From Mytilus edulis (lineage: Eukaryota; Mollusca; Bivalvia; Mytilida; Mytilidae), in NCBI RefSeq assembly GCF_963676685.1, contig NC_092346.1, forward strand, positions 44,389,289-44,453,288: a stretch of 64,000 nt of DNA, given 5' to 3'. The stretch's first letter is position 1. Every line of letters begins with the position of its first letter. The translations under genes were made by a program, and so were the position numbers. This document shows positions 48,448 through 62,100 of this stretch, piece after piece. The notes beneath the pieces were generated by a model. The model saw only the letters and a list, made by a program, of their open reading frames with translations, did no database searches and had not been told where the DNA came from.

Positions 48448-49867
48448 TGTTAGCACTGGTTCAATTCAAAGGCATTTATGGACTACCCCGGTAATTTAAT
48501 TTTTCAATCAAATAAAATTAATATTGCAATTCTGTTGAGCATTTGATTGTAAACAAAAATGAATTTTGTAACTTTTATAATATTGTATGTCAGCACATAT
48601 GAAAAAAGATTAGCTGAAAATTGTACTTGATTACTCAAACCGGAATCTTAAAAAAAGCTGTTTTTATTTGGTTACCACATATTTATTTATTTTTTTGCTT
48701 AACATTTGTTTATGAAATCTGTCTGCTGTTGATCTCTATTTAATTGATATTTTGTACTTGAAACTATTATTTGTTTTGTTGCTTTTTGTTATCTGTCTCA
48801 TTATTTAATATGATAGATTTATTCAAATCCTATTAAACTACATATCCTGTGTCCAAGCTTTGTTTAAAAGGATCTAAAAACACTCAGTTCTCCTCTCAGC
48901 CTAAAAGACATTTAAGGATTCTCTTGTTTTGTTAAAAATTTGAAGGCTTAAAATTTCATTGAAAAATTGGCCAATGTTATAATTACCAGAACAGAAAGGG
49001 AAATGGACTGTTTTCAGAATTTTGTAAGCAAAGCTTGAACTCTGGATCAATGTTTTAATCAGATTGTAACTATTCCATATGTTATTATGTACTGTTACTG
49101 GTACTTAAATGTTTAAAGAATTATGGTTACTTATTTTCTTAATCATGCTTACTGAAATTTTTCTTCATGTCAACTTTAGATATATTTATTCCATATGCTT
49201 CAAAAAATCTATTTTACTATAAGGTACAAAGCTGGGACGGAAGTTGTCTAAAGAAATATAACGTCTTGAAAGACTAAGTTGTCAAAGCAAAAAAAATAAA
49301 TCGCCTTACAGAACGTCATAATTATTTGGACTAGGATGGAACAAATTCTTCAGCATAGCAAGGCAAACAGTTTTGTATTTCTGAATGGTACAAATTAATA
49401 TTCAATTACAGAAAAGTCTGTATTAAAAGGTCCTTTATTTTTATATACCGTTACTAGTAAATGAAATGGATTGATATGCATTTGCTGCTTTATAAATATA
49501 TGGTCTTCATATACATGTAATTCTCAAAATTCTTGGTGCTTTTTTCTTGTAAACCTGTTTATTTCACTATTGCAGTCCATTTTTGACATGAAACATACTT
49601 GTGTGTGAAACATTATAGCTATCTGAAGAACAAAAAACAGTCAGTATATACTGTGAATGCATGATTATTCATGGGTTACCAAATTTTTCATGGACTTCCT
49701 TGGTAAAGGTTAACCAAATATTTTAAGTTTTAACGAAGTACAATTCAGATGTTTCCATTATATCAGGATTAGTTTTGCAAAAAAAACATTTTTCAGTTTG
49801 ATAGCATTATATGAATGATGCATAAAGCACAGAAAAGCCTACACCAATGCAACAAATATATGGTATA

Positions 49868-50055
49868 CTGTGGATTCATTTATTTTCGTGGATAGAGAAA
49901 AAAAGGCATTTCGTGGTATACATAAATTCGTGGATCGCTGATTACAACAACAAAAAATTAGATACGTAATTCGTGGATTTCTTTTGGATTTATGTTCGCT
50001 GTGACTCACGAAACCCACGAAAATTGGTATACCACGAATAAAAATGAATCCACAG
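49868..50055. mobile_element. Short MITE (TA target) within the SAV1 3' flank
   Basis: Termini CTGTGGATTCATT and AATGAATCCACAG form a perfect 13-base inverted repeat, with TA on both sides (49,866-49,867 and 50,056-50,057). The 188-base element has many CGTGG/CCACG words. A TA target suggests the Tc1/mariner/pogo superfamily. A degenerate relative spans about 46,688-46,885 in SAV1 intron 6. Confidence 0.75.
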
Positions 50056-50378
50056 TATTCTGTTCATTTCAAATTCCAAGGGTTCAGTACAGTAGTTTAT
50101 TAATGCTTAATTTTGTTTGCCACAGTACACATAATGGACTAAGTTTTAAATCTTGTGTACATCCATTATGTAGCTTGCTTACAGTTTGATGCTATCTGAG
50201 TGGAAAACTTGATTACTTTTTAATCTGTTTTATGCATTATGGAGATGTGATAAAAAGACTAGAAATAACAATTCAAAATAGACTTTCATGTGTATTTTTT
50301 AAGGCATATGTATAACAATGTATTGATAAAATTGTACAAATTGTGTAAATATTAGATAAATGTATTTATCATTACAGC

Positions 50379-50384
50379 AATAAA
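50379..50384 (+). terminator. Candidate poly(A) signal of SAV1
   Basis: AATAAA on the plus strand followed by a T/C-rich stretch. It is one of several possible hexamers downstream of SAV1. Confidence 0.35.
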
Positions 50385-50390
50385 TTTTCC

Positions 50391-53083
50391 ATTCCCTACC
50401 AGATGTATTTTATTTTTCAACTAAGATGTTCCTGTTGTTTGAGATCAACAATTATTGATTCATTCATTTGGATGTCCTCAATGGAATTTATGCCTCAATT
50501 CATGCTGGTGTTCCTTTAATCACCTCTAAATGTTCACTTAAAGCCATCCAATATCAAGAATTTCCAATTATATTTAAAAAAAAATCATTGATAAGAGGAA
50601 TCAGACTTTATACAATGTTCAAGTTTCTTAATTCGCAGTTTCATAATCTAAAGAACTATGGGTATTTTCTATGTTTGCATTTCAAATAAAAAGAGGTTAA
50701 ATTCCACTGTTCAGGACCTTGTACTGCTTCATGACCAGTCAATCACAATGATTTGTCCTGTATAATGTTTAAAATATTACCCAGAATGCATTAGATTTTG
50801 AAACAGCAAATTATAACACTGAAAAAGGTTGACATGTATTAGATGTTTATACATTATTTAAAACTGGTAATTAAGAATCTGATCATTTTCAAAACCTGCT
50901 ACAAAAATATGTCTTTATCAACATCAACACGAGTATAAATCTGGTACTTATAGTATATAAATGGAAAAAAAATACACCTTACAAAAAATTAATGTGGCAA
51001 GTGTCTTGCGTATTAGTTGTTGTTACACAAATATATTGATTATGATTGAAACTGTTAAGTGGAAAATGCAAGATGAAATCACAAATACTTGTAATTCTTG
51101 ATGTACACAAACATGTTTAATTAAATACAACTTTCCCTGTCTGTGCCAAAAATAGAATTAAACAGAAATATGTACCTAAGCATCCCTCTTCACCCCCTAA
51201 AAATATTAGTAGAATTGATAATGGAACATTTGCATGGCTCAATGAGTAGAAGTGTCATTGTTATACATATGATAGAGAAAGGGTTAGATCGTTTCCATTT
51301 GCTGACCATTGTCATTGTCTTTTAACAGCTCCTAATCTACAAAAACTTACAGTTGTTCATGCTTTTTATTTCTATCTAATCATTCAAAATCATTAAAAAA
51401 AAAAAAATTTAATGCAAATTTTATGACATATATTTAGATATTTTGGCAGTGTGGATTTCTTGTCCAACAAAAGTTTTGCATTGATTTATTCCTAACTAAA
51501 AAACAACACTCAAAATCTGAATTATGAAGTTATACAGATTTTCATGAAGTACAACAGTTGAAGTTAAGTTAATAAAAAATAATATATATCACAATTTTAA
51601 TAGTTACATATAGTTTATTTTTAATTAAGGTTACGGTATGTCCATAACAACATTTGTACAATATTTTTTTGACAATTCATTTGAGCTGATATCAATGACT
51701 CTTAAAAAATTCTTTATCTAGTAAGACTTTTTTGTCGTTTCCTAAAATAATTCATTGGCATTATATTTATTCAGTCTGATTGAAATATTTTTAAGACAAC
51801 AAGACACATATCATAAATGCCATCTGGTTCACATAATAATTATCATTTTCCCAATATGTTTAATTACACATTAAATACTCTTGAGTTGACTAAAAATGTC
51901 ATGTGTGTAGCTGATCATGGCTGAATAATAATATAAAAAGTGTTTGGTCAATATCATACTAGTACATTCATCAAACTAAAAAGTAGGGTCACAACAGAGG
52001 TATTAGATTTTAAGTTAACAATAATATAGGTCAACAATTTTTAGTGAATCACTGAACTATGGAAATTAGGTTAACACCCAACAAACTTTCAACAGTGCTT
52101 AAAGAACATCATGCATGGTTGACCTTTTTGTTGAATATATATGCTGGAGACATGGACAGTAAGACATTTATGAAAAAAGAATGGATTGTTCAGCTTTTCT
52201 ATCTTCTAAAATATAACTTTGTACAACTAGTTAATGCCAATGCTATTACAACAAACATGTTTTTCATCTTCATCATCAATTATTAAAAAATCATAGATTA
52301 ATTTTATAGATAAGAAAAATTTTGGAACTAGAAAAAAGAACATTTGGGCAGTGTCAGAAAAACCATAAGCAGAATTATGAAAACGATTTTTTTTCTTCTT
52401 TTTTTTACTTTGCTAAAAAAATAAGTTGTTTTTGGTATTTTTTTTCCAAATTTTGAATTTAAATTCATTGCAAATGAAAAATCCACAAAACATTATCTTA
52501 TAGATTGGAAAAAATTAAGAAAATAAGAAAGCTGAAAAAATTATCAGTAAAACATCATTGCTTATACTCAAGTCTGCACAGCATTCAAACAACAAAGGGT
52601 TGCTATTGGTATAGGAATATTGTCTAATTATATCTAGCACATTTTAATCTTTGGTTCTATGGGTTAGCTTCAAAACAATTTACAACACTGATAACAAAAT
52701 CTGTGATAAAATTTGTTTAAACAAAGTGAAAACTTGTATAAAATAAAGATATTCAAAACAATTGTAAACAGACTAAAAACTTGTCAATGAGGCCATTCAT
52801 ATTGTTTTATTAGCACCTTGTGCTGATATGACTGCAACAAATATACCATAAAATTATTGATATGTATTAAAATATTTTTACAGTACAAAATGTCATGGAC
52901 AAATTCAAACTTTATAAAAAAAAAAAAAATATCAAACAAGAAACCAAAAACATTTAAAAAAAAATCCAGGGAAAAAAATTAAATGCCAGCATTAAAAGCA
53001 ATAAATTCTTTTTGTTTGAATTAGTTTGTTTTTTTATAAAAAATTTACATGCATATAAAGTGTATGGGAACTAATTATTACAT
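50391..53083. other. Intergenic between the 3' ends of SAV1 and the CCDC42-family gene
   Basis: The genes converge here. The interval is AT-rich with several homopolymer runs and short open frames (50,468-50,689; 51,143-51,325; 52,059-52,286) without recognisable domains. No RNA gene was recognised. Confidence 0.45.
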
Positions 53084-53089
53084 TTTATT
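53084..53089 (-). terminator. Poly(A) signal of the CCDC42/CFAP73-family gene
   Basis: AATAAA on the minus strand about 70 bases after the TAG stop, a normal spacing. Confidence 0.5.
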
Positions 53090-53159
53090 CTTGTGATTTT
53101 TTTACAGCACAAAACATTCGTCATTCACTCACATTTTCACACATTTGTACACACTTGAG

Positions 53160-56100
53160 CTACGTTTTCTTTTTATGTCTAGATTTATTTTCATCCCCAC
53201 TGCTTTGAAAAGTACTCCCACCACCTGCCATTTTTGATACATCTATTCTGTCTTTTAAATGTTCCTGTAATACAAATATTAACATAAGAAGATGTGGTAT
53301 GATTGTCAAATGAAACATCTATCCATCAGATAGAATATAAGTGCTCATACTTTATTACTGATTTTCAATAATGTTCGACAATGTAATGTTCGACAATGCA
53401 GAAAAAAAATACTAATTATCTTTTGGTATGGTTTGTGATGTAGAAAATTAATGAAGGTTCATAAGTGTTTCTGTTGCTAGTTTTTTCATGCCCAATTTAT
53501 TGGCATTATGTTTTCCGGTCTCTGCGTCCATCTGTTTGTTAGTTTGTCCGTCTTTCTCGTTTCAGGCTAAAGTTTTTGGTCGAGGTAGTTTTTTGATGTA
53601 GTTGAAGTCCAATCAACTTGAAACTTAGTAAATATGTTCCCTATGATATGATCTTTCTAATTTCAATGCCAAATTAGAGATTTTATCCCATTTTCACGAT
53701 CCACTGAACATAGAAAATGATAGTGCAGATGGGGCATCCATGTACTTTGGACACATTCTTGTTTTTTATGGATTGGACCAATAGTTTTCCTGTTTGAATT
53801 GTTTTACACTAGTCATTTTAGGGCCCTTAATGGCTTGCTTTGTTTAGTGTGGACCAAGGCGCTGTGTTGAAGTCTGTACTTTGACCTAAAATTGTTCACT
53901 TTTTGGACAGGGAGTTGTCTCATTACACTTATACCACAGCTTCTTATTTCTATATATACAGTCTTAGATATTCCTACAAATTTCTTTTGTGAAAATTACA
54001 TGCTTTTGCCAAAGCATGAATTGCAACATTGTTTGGAAAATGGCATTACAAATATGCATGAAGTCAGGACTGAATATACTGAGTAAAAACTGTTAAGCAA
54101 CATACATTTTAATTAATAAAAGTAAAAAAAAATCGTTTTTTATTTTTTTTAACTCAGTATATATTTTGTATAACACGAGCATGGAAGGACTTAATGTATC
54201 TTACCTTTATTCTCAGTAATTTATCTTGAAACTTCATTTGTTCTACTGGAGGGTCATAGTATTTTCTACAACCTTCAGCCATATTATTGATTGCCATGAC
54301 GATCAAACCAAGATCTGCATGCTGTAAAAAATATATGAACAAAATGGAATTAGTCACTTGCAATTTTGTTCTTGTTTATGATACAAAACAATTGCAGCAA
54401 TAAATGTAATAGATGTACAAATTTCCTGTAGGTTTGTAATAAAACTTTGACAAATCCTCTATATGCATTATCCACAAAAATAATTTTGTGGAACGAAACC
54501 TGTGTTTAAAACCCATTACACAATAAGTTCGTTTCCTGTATTTGTCATCATTCAGTAAGATACTTTTTCTCATAGAAAAATGAAAAATGGACTTGTCCAA
54601 ATGTAGAAGACGTCAAGTTAAAGTACTAATCTCTATATATATGCAAATCATTTGTTGGATTTCTTGTTTCATAGATGATAAAAAAATATATCGTCCAATT
54701 GGATATAAAAAAAAATGGGAATGCATGGCAACTGATGAACCCGATATGTTTGTTTTTCCAGTGGACAAGTCTGATGTGTTGTTTTGTGACCAATTTCATA
54801 TGACGTGTTTGCAATGTTTTCTTTATTAGTTTTCGTGCTTGAAGATCATTATTCATCTTTTATATAAGCTTTGGATTTCAAATATTTTGGCCACGAGCAT
54901 CATTGAAGAGACATGTATTGTCGAAATGCGCATCTGGTGCAGGAAAATTGGTACCGTTAATGTTATCACTAAGTTTCCTGAAATTGATATAGGGCTATGC
55001 GGATCTGGTTTTTTTTTCTTTCTTGTTTGTGAAATGACAATTTAATTTCTTTTTTGTCCATGGACACAACCCCCCTTTTTTGAAATTATGAGACGATGTC
55101 AATTGTCATTTGATGTTTATGACAGCTGAGCAAAAAAATTTAGCTAGAATTTAAGAAATAATTACAAAAATAGCATGCCAAGCATATTGATAGAAAAGGT
55201 GAAATATGTTTTTTTGCATATTTTTCTGTCATTAAAGAACGTTTTTTCTTCTTTTTTATCCTGACTGACTGACCCCGACTTTTTTATGGGAAAAATCCCT
55301 ATACCAACAAATTAAAAAACCCTGGCCTTCATGTTTAAACAAATCAATATCAAAAAAAGGTTTGAACTGAATCAAATTAAGACATTTATGTTAAATAAAA
55401 AATGCACTTTTAATAGTGGAAATCAAACCTTTTCTCTTTGATCTCCTTTATTTAACATGATCTCTTGTTCATCATGTTTATTTTGATTCTGTGTTTTGTC
55501 ATGCTTTTGCTGTAGTTGTGATAATATTCTGTTGTTAGACATCTTCACTTTGTCATGTTCTGATTTTTCTTTCTCAAACTCTTGCCGTAATGTGTCCAAC
55601 TGAAACAAAATTATTATAAAGTTAAAACTATTCTCATTTCAATCTACACAAATGTTTAATGTCCAAAAATAATTTACCATAATTTATCATAGAATATACA
55701 GACCTTTGTTGACAAGATTTTTTCCTCAAGTCAAATGACATTGAAATTTAAAAAAAATTACATTTCTTAAAAATTATGAAAAACTTAGTTGAAATAAGAG
55801 CACATAATTTTTTATCTCATGAGTAAAACAATATTGCCAATACTGACTTTACTCAATACTTTCTTTCTCCCATTAGTGAGCACTCTTTTTTAACACTGAG
55901 CAGGAGGTTAAACTGATTCTAATTGCTTGCAGAACAAAGAGTAAACATAAAATAGACATGTGAAACTATACATCCCAATCACCCATATTGATCGACTCTG
56001 TGTTATTAAGGAAGCTGGCTTGTCATGTTTTGGATTTTTTGACAGATTTTTGGAATCCTCTGGTTTTATCCATTTAAATGCCTGGAAAAAATTTGCCCGG

Positions 56101-59100
56101 TGACCCCCATTTTTCTTTTTATAAATCTTTTACATGTATAATGATAAGCAATCTGTAAAAGTCTTATAAAATTTTAATTACTTTTTAACAGTTTTTGAGA
56201 ACTTCAACATGTCAATGATAAAGCTATGAAAAGTCAAGAGAGAATATTTTCCCGCCAAAATTTCAATGGCATATATCTCGAAAACAAGCACGGCGACCTA
56301 TATATTTGTTTTGCTCTTTGGATTTCTTTTATAACCCCCTATCTATATAAACTAGTGTTTTGAAAAGTTAATTACTTTGAAACTGAGAAGCGAACTCCCT
56401 TAATCAACAAAGCATCTTATATGTATATATTGCATCAGCATTATGCATGTAATATTTTCCACAGGACATCTAACACCTATGCATAGGCATTAAAACCTGC
56501 ATGGAATGGGCCAATTATTGATCTAATTACTAACCTCATCACCCATATTGACTAGGTTATCTATAAGATCTTTGTTAGATTCACTCAAGGTTTTATGCCT
56601 CATCATTAATCCTTTCACCTTGTCCTCGGCTGCTATATAATCTACAAAATGACACAATAACATAAAGTGAGAGTTATCCTCAACAATTAAAATAATCTGA
56701 AAATTAATTTATAATACACAATGATGATTACGTTCAATTGCTTATTTTAAGTTATGATATACTTACAAGGTTAAATAAACTAATCATAGATACCAGGACT
56801 AAATTTTGTATATACGCCAGACGCGCGTTTCATCTACAATATACTTACAAGGTTAAAGAGATTCTGACAGACCTGAACACAGTCCAAGACTCTCAAAATA
56901 CCACTTTTACTTTGCCAGTATATAAAGTCAGTTACTGTATTTACAATTTTTATCCAGCACATACAGTTTCACTAAGCAAAAAGAATGGTTGCAATATGAT
57001 ATACATGTACCTTTAATTGTATCACCACATGCCGGTACAATATTTGTACATATATAAAGATAAAGAATAAAATATGAAAAATTAAAGATGCAATAAAGAA
57101 AGAGATTTGAAGATAAAATATTAAATTGGCATAGATTCTAAAAAGTTCACAGTTAAATGAAAACATGTACTAAGTTTCAAATAGATGTGACCACAACATC
57201 ATGGTAAACTACCTTGACCCCCCAAAAAATTTCTGATACATGTACTTGATGAATAACTAGACCAGAAAACATAATGACACCATCACTATCATATGCAGGG
57301 CAAACAAAATTTCAATCCCATTATCTGTACCCTTGAGTTACAGTTACTAATTGAATGCACACTTTTGTTGTTTTTATTCACTAATTACAATCTTGCAGTA
57401 GTTTCTAATACAAATTTCATAAAATGTCCTTATTTGACACACTGGACAGGGGGTCACATTTTTCTTTTTTCAGACTTAAATTTCTTAGGAACTGATCTTC
57501 TCTTCTTGATCCATAGTAAAATCATACACCAAAAACTATATACACAAAATAAATATCAAATCTACTAATAAAAGACCTTTGTTTATTAGTTTTGTAATAA
57601 GACCTGTTACATCTACATGGATTTTTTAAATGTTTTTGTTCCTACTAAATACGAGGCTCCCACAGGGTACCCCCCTCAGGTCCCAAGGTCGCTTTAAAAT
57701 TCGTCGAGGTTGTTTTTAAGGGAAATGTACAGGTCGCAGGTCGTTTTTCCCAACACAGAGGACAGAAGTCGGTCCCAGGTCGTTTTTTCCAAATTTTACA
57801 GGTCGCAGGTCGTTTTTAGAAGGCCCTCAGGTCGGAAGTCGCCTCTAAAAAGCCCAGAGGTTGCACGTTTTGACCCTGCGGGAGCCTCAAATACCAGATG
57901 AATAAGCTAGAGGAAGGAAGAATTAAAAGCATAGCTTTATTTCATTAATATATATACATAATGGCATAATAAAAATTATAATCTATGTAAATGTATTCAC
58001 TAAAATGTAAATTATTTTTACAAAAGTAAACCTATACCAAGGTGTAAATAAATACCTCTAAAATGTGACCTGGATTGTGCTATAATCAAATATCAATTCT
58101 TTATGATGACTTACAGTAATTATCATTTAATATTTGATGAGTTATATAACTTAAAATAAATGTAAACTGATAATGTTCTGACCAAATGGCCTTTACATAA
58201 AAAAGGACATATCAATTATATAAAAAAGTCTAGGATAATTTCAAAAGCTGAAGTCAAAATATGATGGCAATGTGAGGAAAACACATCCTTACTATGATTG
58301 TAATTTTTTGTGATCTTCTTTAATTTTGTAAATAATTTAGGGCTATGGTATGTTAAACTGTAATTCCTTCAAAATTTCAATGCAAACCTTTTCTTTTAAT
58401 AAACTGCATTTAGCTCTGCTTTATAGCGTATCCAGAAAGATTCTTTTGAAGATAGTTATTTGATTGAACAATAAAAATATAACATTTAAATTTAAATTTA
58501 ATAGGATATTTCAAATTAGCATGTACAAAAATAAATCTGCATTCAGAAGTAAATATGGAAATATATTGGAACTGCATACAATTGCTAATTATTTTCCAGA
58601 GAAAACATATGATACATAAATGAATTGTAATTTACTTGGCTTGATTGTATTACTTGTATTACCAAAATTATGTGAAAATCATATAAGTATAATTCTTTGC
58701 CATCATTGTATTCCTTATCAAATTCAGAACTCTCTTTTATGAACTGTTTTCTTTCTAAAAAAAAAATATAATTTTCAATTTTTTGCTCAGAGTAACAACA
58801 TGTATCTCCTTCAACAATTTTATTAGCATTTTAAATTCTAATAGTTTATGCTTAGTAATTGCTTACCATCAGGCATGGCCTCTGTAACACTGATCATATA
58901 ATCTGAATACTTTTTAAATCTTTCTACTTTTTCACTGAGGTATCTTTGTCTGAAATATATATATCAATTTTATAAAATTTATAATATTTAAATTTCACAA
59001 ATAGTAATTTTGCTCTACAAGAGGGAAAACATAGCCCTATATGATATTGTTGATGGTGATAATTGATGGCTGATTAAAATACATATATTCAGGATGAGAA

Positions 59101-62100
59101 GTTGAGATCTTGTTTTTTATAGTACATATAATATGAATATGAATCCTGTTTCATAACATTCTGCAGGTTTTCATTCTTCTAAACATCAAGTCCTTAGTGG
59201 AGTCTCGAGTGGAGTAGCAACAAATACTACTTTTCAAGTTTTGATTTTACCCTGGTGTTATTCAAACCCAGAACCTCCTTCAATTTAGGCTACCATGCTG
59301 CCACAAGACTACCTATAGGTTTTCTTTTTCCAAATATTGAAGAGTTGGGACACTTTATTCATATAAATACCAAATTAAAATGTATAGTTGATTGATTACT
59401 GGTTGTGTAATGTTCAGAAGTAAATGACTTATCCATAATCCAAGTATTTAGTGTAGGAACAAACTAGTACATTCTTTTTAAAACGATTGATATTGTGTTT
59501 AAACTGAATTATCTCCCTTGTAAATACAAGTTGTCCTTTCAGTAAATAATGTTAATCAATAAAATTGTAAAATTCAGCAATTCATGTTAATTAATTAACT
59601 TCGAGCAGCAGAATTCTGTCAACATTAATCGTCAGACAGTCTTTAACTTAACCCTTCTGTTTTAATTTTGTGTCCCATTATAAATTTAAAAAGTATGGTT
59701 ATACTATTAGCTTGAAAGCATCATAAAAAAATTAGAAACCAGATGTACTATCAATGATATTTAACCTTTGTTTGTACTCCTCCAATTCAATTTTAAATTG
59801 TTCAAGTTCTTGTGTTTTCTGTTCTTTTGAAATGACTTCTGTTTGATATTTCTGAATGGCTCTCTTCCTCTTAGCATCATACTCTTTGATATATTTATCA
59901 CAGTCAGCAATCTGATGTTTAATCTGTAATGCACAACATGATAGTGCTATAGTTAGACCTGGACAGTAATAAATAGTCTAAATTTAATCAATCCAATTGA
60001 TTTTTTTTAATTATCATTAATAGAATAGAAAAAGGAGTGAGTACTTGAAATGTGTTGTTATTATCCCCTAAATTTAATGGTCCATCATTTTCAAAAGCTA
60101 AATCTAACAGTTCATCACCTTCAAAAGTAACAACTTAAAATGTTATCTGGAAAACTTTTCTGGGAGTCACCATATATGTTGCTCTGAGAAGGAACTATTT
60201 TTTATGACATCTCATTATTTTTTAGATTTGAACAACTGGCTCATCCAAAAAAAGATACTTCACTGTAAGATTTTTTTCCATCATGATTTATTATTGATTT
60301 TTACATGCTTAATGCCCAATGGCAATAATATAGAAGTTTATGTTTAAACTGTAAACATTAATTTTTAATTTCGCAATCATCTAAATCTTGAATTGAAAAC
60401 AATGCCTATAATCATACCTCCTGCCTTCTCTTTTGTATGCGTATTCTCCTTTGTGCACATTCTTCCATACGTTGCCTGAAGAGTCTCCTGGCTTCTTCTA
60501 AGTCGGCATCGACTTTAGCCACCTCTACCTCTTTCTTTAATAACAAAGTTTTCTGCAGAGTTCTGACCCCTGTTTCCAGAAGTCTGTCTCCAGACTCACT
60601 GACAACTGGGAAAGCTGTGACCTCATCTTCAAATTCTCTGTGAAAAAGAGTAAGGTTTTTTTTCTGAGAAATTTCAGTTAGAAATCATTGTAATTATTAT
60701 CTGTATAACTAAATGATCTTTTTTTGTATATTGACTGGTTAGATACATATGTATACTGTTCCCAGGAACACCTACCAATTGTTGTCATCCAATCATAAGT
60801 ATGTATAATTATGAAACATATATCAAGGTAATGTTATTATTAAAGGTTGAATTGTTTTGAAAATGGCCTATGGACATGATGGAAAATAAATTCTAGGGAA
60901 ATTGGTGGTACAGTACATTCCGGTTATTTGCATAGCCTATTTGTCAGACGAAATTATGCAATAAAGCGGAGTATGCTTATATCCGAAATGCCAAATTACG
61001 GAGTCAAAGAACATCGATAGTGCAGATCAACAAAGAAGGAAGATGAACGTCCATAGTCCACTTACAACATATTGAATGCTTATTTATTCTAATAAAAGTT
61101 ATTTGTCTAGTGTCATACATTTTATTTCATTGTGTATTCTTTCAATAAAGATTATAAACACATTTTGTTAAGTTTATTTATGTACCGATTTTTCCTTTAC
61201 CTGAGATACGAAAATAAAATTGTTCTAAAAATAGATTTGTTTCTATGACCCAGATGTACAAATTACATTGTTACACCTTGTTTAAAATAAACTGTTTAAC
61301 AATACTACACAGTTAATAATCATTGTAAACAATAATTGTGCAATGAACTGCCTTTGATATTCAGTATTTACCGATTACACAGTGATGTGACACTGTTACT
61401 TTAACACCGCTAGTTTCGTTTATGCAAAGCAGTTCACAGGTGATGGGGCCATGCACGGGTTATTTGCTGGACACGAGTGTTGAAAGTGAGAAATATATAA
61501 TAATCAGAAGTTAATTTTCTTTTAAAAAATATTAAAAAAAAAAGATTAATGTATAAAATTCTTCAACCATATATAAAAGCCCTGTAATATTTAACATAAA
61601 TGTAGATCACCCAAGCTGAATTACGAGATTACACATTGGATAATGATCGATAATTAGCAGGCGGTAATGTTTTAAAAATTCACCCAAAATGGAATCTATG
61701 AACAATGTTTGAAATCCAATCAATAATTAACACCTTTTGAGATAGAAGATCATAGAATGGTTGTGTTTTTACAACAATCAGCTGATTGACATTTTTATGA
61801 CCTCGAGGCTTAAATTAGAATATGGGAAACTTTACCTGTGTACACATCGAGGACTTTTTTATAATCATATGAACACGAAAGATACTGTTTTAAAACTTTA
61901 TTTGAATAACACACAAGTAAATGTGAAATAATAATGAAAATTATGATGCATTCAAGTAAAATATACTTACCAAATTGCCGTTTCCGGTCAAAAATCACGT
62001 CAGTTTTAACACAGCATATCTAGCTGGCGATTATTTTCTATGCAATAAACCGAAATGCTACTTGTAAGGCTATGCATATAACCGGACAATTTAACATTAG

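Larger units (their letters stand above)
48448..50390 (+). other. SAV1: Putative long 3' UTR of SAV1
   Basis: No open frame follows the TAA stop. The first well-placed AATAAA with a downstream T-rich stretch is at 50,379-50,384. The interval holds a 188-base MITE (49,868-50,055) and a degenerate relative near 49,650-49,720. Transcript support is needed to choose the poly(A) site. Confidence 0.4.
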
